From Desulfuromonadales bacterium (GTDB lineage Bacteria; Desulfobacterota; Desulfuromonadia; Desulfuromonadales; BM103): 22,928 bases of DNA. The position numbers were made by a program, and so were the translations under genes. Each line of letters starts with the position of its first letter. Position 1 is the first letter of the stretch. The notes under the pieces are model-generated. The model made no database searches. It had not been told where the DNA came from and worked only from the letters and a program-made list of their open reading frames with translations. Of the stretch, positions 7,517-13,555 are shown in pieces. The stretch covers positions 1 through 22,928 of the forward strand of contig JAUWTX010000007.1 in the NCBI GenBank assembly GCA_030614505.1, written 5' to 3'.

Positions 7517-9163
7517 ATGATTCACGGCATCACAACAGGACTCAAATCCAGCCAGGTCAAGGCTCTCGAAAGAATCTACCAGCGTCGTCTGCCGACCAGT
7601 GAGGTGATCACCCCTGAACTGGCTCGCTACCTGACGGAGCAGTCCCGGGAATTGCGACGCCAGATTGGACTGATCATCGACCGCAGTGGTGTGGTGAAGT
7701 ATGTCATCCTCGGTGATGATCGCGAGCTTGTTATCCCCGACCTGAGCAGCTTTGGTCTTGGTCGTAGCGGCCTGCGTGGTTTGCGCTGTATCCACACCCA
7801 CCTCAAGGGTGAGCCCTTGTCCCAGGACGATCTCAATGACCTGGCGCTGCTACGGCTTGATATGATGGTCAGCCTGGCGGTCGGTGATGACGGTTTGCCA
7901 GGTGAAGTGCACTATGCCCATCTGATCCCGCCTGATCCCAAGGGCCAGATTCAGTTGTTGCAGAAGGTTTCGTCGGTTTACAGCTGGGATCTTGACTTCG
8001 GGTCATTTATTCGTGCTCTTGATGTGGAGCTTGAACACTCTCGTTCGGAAACGGTCGATCTGAGTGACAGTCGGGAGAAGGCGATTCTGCTTTCCGTGAC
8101 TCAGGCCCCGCGCCGTGAAGCAGAAGATGCCATGGACGAGTTGGCTGAATTGGCCCGCACCGCCGACGTGCTTGTCCTCGATCGTATCATGCAGCGTTCT
8201 CGAAAAACGAACCCAAGAAGTTTGATGGGAGAGGGCAAGCTGAAGGAAGTTGTCATTAGTGCTTTGCACAAGGGGGCGACTCTGCTGGTCTTTGACCAAG
8301 ATCTAACTGCGGTTCAGGCGCGCACGATTGCTGCCATGACCGATCTGAAGGTTATCGATCGCAGCCAGCTTATTCTCGATATTTTTGCCCGTCGAGCACA
8401 CACCCTCGACGGCAAGGTCCAGGTCGAACTGGCGCAACTTAAGTATATTCTGCCACGGCTGACCGGCAAAGGAACTGCCATGTCGCGCCTGATGGGCGGC
8501 ATCGGCGGCCGTGGCCCCGGGGAAACCAAACTGGAGACTGATCGCCGACGAATCCGCGACCGGATAAGTCGTTTGGAAAAGCAGCTTTCTTCACTTGGCA
8601 AGGGTCGTTTGCAGCGACGGCAGCGAAGGATCAGAACCGGTATACCGATTATCTCAATCGTCGGCTATACCAATGCTGGCAAATCGACACTGCTTAATGC
8701 CTTGACCCAGAGTGAGGTTTTCACTGAGGATCTGCTCTTTGCTACGCTGGATACCTCGACCCGTCGCCTGCGCTTCCCCAAAGAACGCGAGGTGATCATC
8801 ACTGATACAGTTGGCTTCATCAGGCAGTTGCCGAAAAGTCTGCTGGGGGCATTCAAGGCAACCCTGGAAGAACTGGTTGACTCTCACTTGCTTCTGCACG
8901 TGGTTGATATTTCCAATCCGCGTTTCGAAGATCAGATTTTTGCGGTAGATCGTATCCTGCAGGATCTTGGCCTTCACGAGATCCCCCGGTTGCTGGTTTT
9001 TAACAAAATCGACCTGATCCCCAGCGAGGAAGTTGCTCCGCTCTGTCGACGTTATGAAGCGATTGCAGTCAGTGCGCGACAGCGGAAAACTTTTGTCGAT
9101 CTGCTGGGTGAAATGGAAGAGCGTTGTTGGGGAGGGGATATCCGTGGCAACTTGGATATGTAG
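7517..9163 (+). CDS. hflX: ribosome-associated GTPase HflX with long N-terminal extension
   Basis: At 548 residues this is about 120 longer than E. coli HflX because of an extra domain at 1-180. The HflX-specific part follows: the nucleotide-binding N-domain (about 185-370) with QRSRKTNPRSLMGEGKL (226-242) and GGIGGRGPGETKLE (327-340), a basic coiled coil (341-374), then the GTPase with G1 GYTNAGKS (383-390), G3 DTVGF (430-434) and G4 NKID (496-499). HflX splits stalled or hibernating 70S ribosomes, chiefly under stress. The extra domain contains CIHTHLKGEPLSQDDL (91-106), reminiscent of a JAMM/RadC metal site (see findings). No good RBS precedes the ATG; an ACCACG-type heptamer array lies there instead. 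The start is supported by the conserved opening GLKSSQVKALERIY. Confidence 0.95.
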   Translation: MIHGITTGLKSSQVKALERIYQRRLPTSEVITPELARYLTEQSRELRRQIGLIIDRSGVVKYVILGDDRELVIPDLSSFGLGRSGLRGLRCIHTHLKGEPLSQDDLNDLALLRLDMMVSLAVGDDGLPGEVHYAHLIPPDPKGQIQLLQKVSSVYSWDLDFGSFIRALDVELEHSRSETVDLSDSREKAILLSVTQAPRREAEDAMDELAELARTADVLVLDRIMQRSRKTNPRSLMGEGKLKEVVISALHKGATLLVFDQDLTAVQARTIAAMTDLKVIDRSQLILDIFARRAHTLDGKVQVELAQLKYILPRLTGKGTAMSRLMGGIGGRGPGETKLETDRRRIRDRISRLEKQLSSLGKGRLQRRQRRIRTGIPIISIVGYTNAGKSTLLNALTQSEVFTEDLLFATLDTSTRRLRFPKEREVIITDTVGFIRQLPKSLLGAFKATLEELVDSHLLLHVVDISNPRFEDQIFAVDRILQDLGLHEIPRLLVFNKIDLIPSEEVAPLCRRYEAIAVSARQRKTFVDLLGEMEERCWGGDIRGNLDM

Positions 9164-9167
9164 GTTA

Positions 9168-9215
9168 TGGCTGCAGGGTTGCAAAGCTGTAAGGCTGTAA
9201 GCCCTATAGCTGTAA
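9168..9215 (+). repeat. octamer repeat array after hflX
   Basis: Six contiguous 8-base units: TGGCTGCA, GGGTTGCA, AAGCTGTA, AGGCTGTA, AGCCCTAT, AGCTGTAA. The core GCTGTA recurs three times in phase. It begins five bases after the hflX stop and lies just before the predicted mltD promoter. Confidence 0.6.
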
Positions 9216-9226
9216 AGCTTTTCACT

Positions 9227-9256
9227 TTGACACTCACCACTTTTTTCGTGTAGCCT
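9227..9256 (+). promoter_or_regulatory. possible sigma70 promoter for mltD
   Basis: A consensus -35 TTGACA (9227-9232) is followed after 18 bases by TAGCCT (9251-9256), a weak -10. The predicted start is about 20 bases before the mltD ATG, leaving room for the RBS. Confidence 0.4.
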
Positions 9257-9281
9257 GTGGTCGCTTTCGGAGGTTTTATTA

Positions 9282-11003
9282 ATGCGTTTTTTTAGATTCC
9301 TGATTTACAGCCTGTCGATTCTTTTCCTGGCAGGATGTGCCTCTTCTTCGCTTTTATCAGATACTTCTTCTGGCCTGGCTTCTAAGGCTTCATCTGACCC
9401 GACAATTACGTCGCCATCGGTAGAGCTGTCTGAAGATGGTGTCGAATCTGTTTCGTCGTCTTTGCTCGATGTCGAAGTGAGCCCGGAAGGCCTGAATGCA
9501 GACGTCGATATGGCTAAGGACGAGCCATTGGATGCCGAGACCCTGGCTGACAACCAATTACTCCAGGGTGATGATCAACTCCCACCGGAAGACCCGGGGC
9601 AAACTGTTGCTCACGAGGAGCCGGTCTATGATTTTCCGGTGATGGAAAACGAAAAGGTTCGTTATTTCATCGATTACTTCAGTGGTAGAGCGCATAAAAC
9701 CTTCAAGATCTGGCTGGAACGCTCAGGCCGTTATCTGCCGATGATGCGTGAAATTTTTGCCGAAGCCGGCATGCCTCAAGATCTGGCCTACCTGGCGATG
9801 GTTGAGTCGGGCTTCAATGACAAGGCTTACAGCTGGGCTCACGCAGTGGGCCCCTGGCAGTTCATCTCTAGCACGGGTCGTCGCTACGACCTGCACAATG
9901 ACTGGTGGCACGATGAACGCCGCGACCCGGAGAAAGCAACGCGTGCAGCAGCACGTTTCCTCGCGGATCTTTATGACGACTTTGATGGTGACTGGTACCT
10001 GGCGGTACCGTCCTACAATGCTGGCCCCGGCAAACTTCGCCAGGCGATCAAACGCTACAAGACCAGGGACTTCTGGGAGCTCTGCCGCGGCAAGGACCTG
10101 AAAACCGAACCTAAAAACTATCTACCCAAATTGCTTGCAGCTCTGATTATTTCCAAGCAGCCGGAGAAATATGGTTTTACTGACCTCGAATATCAAGAGC
10201 CGCTGGTTTACGAAACCGTGTCGCTGCCAAGCAGTACCGACATTGAAGTTATTGCACGAATGAGTGGAGCCGATTACCAGACGATTAAAAAGCTCAACCC
10301 GGAACTGAAACGCTGGAGTACCCCACCGGCAGTGAAAGATTACCTGGTGCGTCTGCCGGTTGGCAGTAAGGACATTTTTTCTGAAAAATATGCCCATTTA
10401 CCCAAGCGGCAGCGGGCCAATTATGTGCGCCACAAGGTCAAGTCGGGTGATACTCTGCTGGCCCTGTCATATCGTTATGGTGTTCGTGTGCAGGACATCA
10501 AGCGTCTCAATAGTGTTCGCAATGTACGGGCCCTTCAGATCGGCACCAACCTGATCGTGCCTCTGAATCCTGACTCAAACGGGTCGACTCCGCTTGCTGA
10601 ACTTAAGGATGACTACAAACGATCGCGGCGGACTTACTACAAGGTACGTTCCGGTGACTCACTCTGGAAGATCTCCCGGAAGTTTAATGTCACTGAAAAG
10701 CAATTGCGGGTCTGGAACCGGCTTGGCTGGAGCAATGTCATCCGGCCTGGCCAACGCCTGATTGTCTCTTCGAAAGCGGCTCCAACCAGAAAAGTCAAGG
10801 TTAAGACCGCTGCTGTCAAGAACTCAGGACCCTTAAAGAAGGTGGTCTACAAGGTTCGACCCGGTGATACCCTTTGGGCGATCGGCCGTGAGTTTGCTGT
10901 TAACACAAGCCAGATACGTAGCTGGAACAACCTGACCAAAAACCATGTGCTGCAACCGGGTGACCGTCTGACGTTGCATGTGAGCAGCGGCAATCGTGGC
11001 TAA
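9282..11003 (+). CDS. mltD: membrane-bound lytic murein transglycosylase D with three LysM domains
   Basis: The 573-residue precursor starts with a lipoprotein signal: LFLAGC with lipidated Cys19. A Ser/Asp/Glu-rich linker (20-115) follows. The SLT domain spans about 155-295: catalytic Glu175 in AMVESGF, then GPWQFISSTGRRYDL (190-204) and PSYNAGPGKLRQA (243-255), which are the classical transglycosylase motifs. Three LysM peptidoglycan-binding domains lie at about 384-427, 452-495 and 522-566, each opening with (K)V(K/R)(S/P)GD(T/S)L. The enzyme cleaves the glycan strand between MurNAc and GlcNAc and should be anchored in the outer membrane. CGGAGG, nine bases upstream, is a strong RBS. Its stop overlaps the next gene by eight bases (10996-11003), so that gene is translationally coupled. 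Confidence 0.96.
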   Translation: MRFFRFLIYSLSILFLAGCASSSLLSDTSSGLASKASSDPTITSPSVELSEDGVESVSSSLLDVEVSPEGLNADVDMAKDEPLDAETLADNQLLQGDDQLPPEDPGQTVAHEEPVYDFPVMENEKVRYFIDYFSGRAHKTFKIWLERSGRYLPMMREIFAEAGMPQDLAYLAMVESGFNDKAYSWAHAVGPWQFISSTGRRYDLHNDWWHDERRDPEKATRAAARFLADLYDDFDGDWYLAVPSYNAGPGKLRQAIKRYKTRDFWELCRGKDLKTEPKNYLPKLLAALIISKQPEKYGFTDLEYQEPLVYETVSLPSSTDIEVIARMSGADYQTIKKLNPELKRWSTPPAVKDYLVRLPVGSKDIFSEKYAHLPKRQRANYVRHKVKSGDTLLALSYRYGVRVQDIKRLNSVRNVRALQIGTNLIVPLNPDSNGSTPLAELKDDYKRSRRTYYKVRSGDSLWKISRKFNVTEKQLRVWNRLGWSNVIRPGQRLIVSSKAAPTRKVKVKTAAVKNSGPLKKVVYKVRPGDTLWAIGREFAVNTSQIRSWNNLTKNHVLQPGDRLTLHVSSGNRG

Positions 11004-11769
11004 GGTTGCAGGTGAGCTTGAACATGCCTGTTTTCTGAACGATCTTCCCGAAGAGCTGCCTGCGGGTTGCTCCCGTCTCTATTATGGCGCCGAGTTCTGT
11101 TTTTGGCGCTTGCCATCCTCCGAAAAGATCCTTGCCGCCAGAGAGTGGACTCGCCATGCAGGATGGAGTTTTACCTTAGCGACCCCGGTGCTCGGTGAAG
11201 ATGAGTACCGGCGCCTGGATGTGATCCTGAAAAAGGTTCTTCCGGGGCTTGATACCGGCGACGAAGTCCTGATTTCAGATTGGGGTACCCTTGAGCTGGT
11301 TCGTGCTCTCCGTGATGACTTGACTGTCATCCTGGGGCGGACGCTATCCGGGCAGAAGCGTGGCCCACGTATTCTCGATATGGCGTTGACCCGGGAGCAG
11401 ACGGAGTACTTCCAACGTGGATCATGGCACAACCGTGATGCCGTGGAACTGCTTGCCGAGCAGGGGATCAAACGGATCGAACAGGACAACCTCTTGCAGG
11501 GCCTGGCGCCTTTGTCCGCTGGACTCAAGAGTTCGCTGCATCTCCCTTATGCTATGGTCACCTCCAGTCGTAACTGTCCTTTTCGCCCGGACGATGAATC
11601 TGGGCCGTGTCCTGTGTACTGCGGTGAGGCTTTTACTCTGCGGTCATCTGAAACGAGGACCCAGCTTTACCAGGATGGTAATGCCCAGTTCTTGTACAAC
11701 GAGTGTCTGTCGGACAACCTGTTTGAACTCGGTATAGACAGAGTTGTTACTCATCCACGGATGGGTTGA
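10996..11769 (+). CDS. short U32 peptidase/UbiV-like protein, putative 4Fe-4S binder
   Basis: It begins with GTG inside the last codons of mltD (overlap GTGGCTAA). The 257-residue protein shows a U32-like pattern: YYGAEFCFWRLPSSEKILAA (29-48), ISDWGTLELVR (93-103), a strand VILGRTLSGQKRGPRILDM (111-129), HLPYAMVTSSRNCPF (182-196) and CPVYCGEAF (205-213). Cysteines 35, 194, 205 and 209 have the arrangement of the four cluster ligands in E. coli UbiV (one early Cys, then C-x(10-12)-C-x3-C). UbiU/UbiV do oxygen-independent hydroxylation in ubiquinone synthesis; TrhP/RlhA relatives hydroxylate RNA. Which, if any, of these this protein does is open. Family recognition is moderate because overall similarity is judged by eye. 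Confidence 0.7.
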   Translation: MAKVAGELEHACFLNDLPEELPAGCSRLYYGAEFCFWRLPSSEKILAAREWTRHAGWSFTLATPVLGEDEYRRLDVILKKVLPGLDTGDEVLISDWGTLELVRALRDDLTVILGRTLSGQKRGPRILDMALTREQTEYFQRGSWHNRDAVELLAEQGIKRIEQDNLLQGLAPLSAGLKSSLHLPYAMVTSSRNCPFRPDDESGPCPVYCGEAFTLRSSETRTQLYQDGNAQFLYNECLSDNLFELGIDRVVTHPRMG

Positions 11770-11780
11770 TGAAGAATTCT

Positions 11781-11801
11781 GTAGCGCGTGGCGCGTAGCG
11801 G
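11781..11801 (+). repeat. three-unit heptamer array (GTGGCGC family)
   Basis: GTAGCGC, GTGGCGC, GTAGCGG: three contiguous 7-base units beginning 11 bases after the stop of the U32-like gene. The reverse complement of the units matches the array at 7490-7513 (GCGCCAC / ACCACGC type). Confidence 0.65.
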
Positions 11802-11820
11802 GAAAAACCCTCTGTTTGCT

Positions 11821-11849
11821 TTGACAACACCATAACAGGCTGATAGAAT
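11821..11849 (+). promoter_or_regulatory. strong sigma70 promoter for the TPR gene
   Basis: TTGACA (11821-11826), 17-base spacer, TAGAAT (11844-11849). This is close to the consensus and places the transcript start near 11856, about 45 bases before the ATG at 11902. Confidence 0.7.
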
Positions 11850-11901
11850 ACGCCGCTTCAAATCAATTGAACCTGAATAAGGTTGAAAGGACTTTATCTC
11901 C

Positions 11902-12630
11902 ATGTTGTCTGTACTCATTTCTCTTGTTATTGCCAGCCTGTTCGGAGGCGCACTTTTCCTGACCACCAGTTTGCCTGAGATTGTTTCGATAGTTACCGCT
12001 CTGGCCGCTTTTACGCTCATCTATGTCGTTATGCTGAAGCAGGTCATGAAGCGGGTAGGCGATGCCATGGATCTGGTGCAGAAAGACATCATGTCCAACC
12101 GTCCGGATGCGGCAATCCATAAGCTCGAAGCAGTGCAAAAGAAATATGCTTACTGGCAATTCTTCATCAAGAAGCAGATGAATTCCCAGATCGGCATGGT
12201 CTACTACCTGAGGCGGGATTTCAAGAAGGCCTACGACTATCTCGAACAGGGTTTTGTGCGTCATTGGGTTGCCATGGCGATGCTGGCGATTATCCAGATG
12301 AAGCGCAACCAGCCGAAAAAGATGATAAGCACTTTCGACAAGGCAGTTTCCGGCACCCGCAGGGAGCCGCTTCTCTGGAGTCTCTATGCCTTCTGTCTGG
12401 AGAAGATCGGCGATCGAAACAAGGCGGTCAAGATCATGGAGAAAGGCTTGAAAAAGATCAAGAATGACGAACTGATGACAGCCAATCTTGAAGCTCTCAA
12501 TGCCGGTGGCAAGATGAAGATGCAGGGTTATGGCGATCAGTGGTCTCAGTTCCAACTGGAGAAGCAGGGTGCCATGATCCGTAAGCAAACCAAGGCAATG
12601 CAAGGTCGACGCAAGATTGTCAGAAGATGA
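11902..12630 (+). CDS. membrane-anchored TPR-repeat protein, function unknown
   Basis: The 242-residue protein has two predicted N-terminal membrane helices (about 3-22 and 27-46) and a helical cytoplasmic part. Residues 55-190 read as four degenerate tetratricopeptide repeats, for example QIGMVYYLRRDFKKAYDYLE (96-115) and LYAFCLEKIGDRNKAVKIME (157-176), with the usual Gly/Ala/Tyr spacing. The C-terminus is strongly basic (RKQTKAMQGRRKIVRR). Such proteins act as scaffolds for protein-protein contacts at the inner membrane; no specific partner can be named. It has its own promoter and an AAGGA RBS about 11 bases upstream. The last codon is followed at once by a palindromic element (12629-12690). 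Confidence 0.82.
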   Translation: MLSVLISLVIASLFGGALFLTTSLPEIVSIVTALAAFTLIYVVMLKQVMKRVGDAMDLVQKDIMSNRPDAAIHKLEAVQKKYAYWQFFIKKQMNSQIGMVYYLRRDFKKAYDYLEQGFVRHWVAMAMLAIIQMKRNQPKKMISTFDKAVSGTRREPLLWSLYAFCLEKIGDRNKAVKIMEKGLKKIKNDELMTANLEALNAGGKMKMQGYGDQWSQFQLEKQGAMIRKQTKAMQGRRKIVRR

Positions 12631-12690
12631 TGGCGTCGCAAAAATCCCGCCTTGCTACGCCTTGCCGGACGAAATTTTTGCTTAGTCATC
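12629..12690. repeat. 62-bp imperfect palindromic (REP/MITE-like) element
   Basis: The arms 12629-12645 and 12674-12690 match as GATG-N5-GCAAAAAT against its reverse complement ATTTTTGC-N5-CATC. The interior holds a direct repeat CGCCTTGC twice, two bases apart. There is no T-tract, so it is not a typical terminator. It touches the stop codon of the TPR gene. Confidence 0.55.
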
Positions 12691-12725
12691 TAGTGGTTTT
12701 TACTTAGCTATCTAGTGGTTTTTTA
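12681..12725 (+). repeat. two-copy 22/23-bp tandem repeat before the Smr gene
   Basis: Copy one (12681-12702) and copy two (12703-12725) both read CTTAG-N2-ATCTAGTGGTTTTT with an added T in the second; they differ otherwise only at TC versus CT. It overlaps the right arm of the palindrome at 12629-12690 and ends 14 bases before the Smr gene. Confidence 0.75.
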
Positions 12726-12739
12726 CGAGGGCATCAATT

Positions 12740-13453
12740 ATGGCTAGAAAAAAATCCTCGAAACAGAAAGCTTCGTCACCACAAGAATTTTCCAGCAGCC
12801 CCTTCAAGAGTTTGAAGGGGCTGTCTGCGTCAGTGGGCCAGAAGCCTCAGTCGCCGGAGGATAGGGCTGGACAGGCAACGACCAATGTCAAGGAGCCAAC
12901 AGCGCCTTCTCCCGAGCACCACTCCTTTGCCGATGAAATGGATTTTCTAGGCGTCAAGCCAATGTCCGGACGTGTTACTGAGGAACCGGGCCCTGTAAAG
13001 AGTGCAGATGATAGAGGTTCTCTATCGCCAAAGATGTCACGATCAGAGAATGATACCTCTGCCTTTCTAGACGCAGTCGGCTCCATGGAAAAAACCTTCA
13101 ATGATGAATGGCCTGAAGATGAGCCGGCAAAACAGGCTGCTCCCCGTCGTATGAAGCAGGTGAATCGCGGTCAACTCAAACCGGAGGCTGAACTTGATCT
13201 GCATGGACTGATCATAGATGTGGCCTCCGAAAAAGTAGGATTCTTCCTGCAGGATGCTATCTACCAGGGATTTCAAACCGTTCTGATTATTACCGGCAAA
13301 GGGTTGCACTCAAATGATGGTCCTGTGTTACGTCAGGCAGTGGAGAAGTTGCTGGATCAACAGAGCGAGCAGGTGATTGAATGGGGTGTCGCACCACGCC
13401 GTTATGGTGGGGATGGAGCTTTGGTGGTTTTTTTGCGAGGGATAGCCTCATAG
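12740..13453 (+). CDS. Smr-domain protein
   Basis: The 237-residue protein has a long, low-complexity, probably disordered N-terminus (1-145; basic MARKKSSKQK start, a PFKSLKGL patch at 21-28, acidic DEWPEDEPA at 122-130) and a C-terminal Smr domain (about 148-235). The domain shows all three hallmarks: LDLHG (152-156), TGKGLHS (185-191) and GGDGALVVFLR (223-233). Smr domains in MutS2 and in stand-alone proteins nick DNA or, as shown for SmrB and yeast Cue2, cut mRNA at collided ribosomes. This protein could therefore be a ribosome-rescue nuclease, but the substrate is not known here. GAGG nine bases upstream of the ATG is the RBS. It ends at a strong terminator. Confidence 0.9.
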   Translation: MARKKSSKQKASSPQEFSSSPFKSLKGLSASVGQKPQSPEDRAGQATTNVKEPTAPSPEHHSFADEMDFLGVKPMSGRVTEEPGPVKSADDRGSLSPKMSRSENDTSAFLDAVGSMEKTFNDEWPEDEPAKQAAPRRMKQVNRGQLKPEAELDLHGLIIDVASEKVGFFLQDAIYQGFQTVLIITGKGLHSNDGPVLRQAVEKLLDQQSEQVIEWGVAPRRYGGDGALVVFLRGIAS

Positions 13454-13489
13454 CAGCTAGTTTATTGATAGTCCGACAGACGGCTAGAT

Positions 13490-13530
13490 TTAAAGAGGCC
13501 GGCGTTGATTTTCACCGCCGGCCTCTTTAA
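13490..13530. terminator. bidirectional terminator between the Smr gene and rne/rng
   Basis: A 15-bp perfect stem, TTAAAGAGGCCGGCG (13490-13504) with CGCCGGCCTCTTTAA (13516-13530), encloses an 11-base loop. It lies between two convergent genes (stops at 13453 and 13556) and its A/T-rich base suits both directions. Confidence 0.9.
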
Positions 13531-13555
13531 GTCTCTTTGCCTGACAACTTAACCC

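Noticed and set aside
11863..12603. 246-codon ORF on the minus strand opposite the TPR gene
   Set aside because: The translation is His/Leu-rich antisense of the TPR protein; the plus-strand gene has a strong promoter, RBS and membrane helices.
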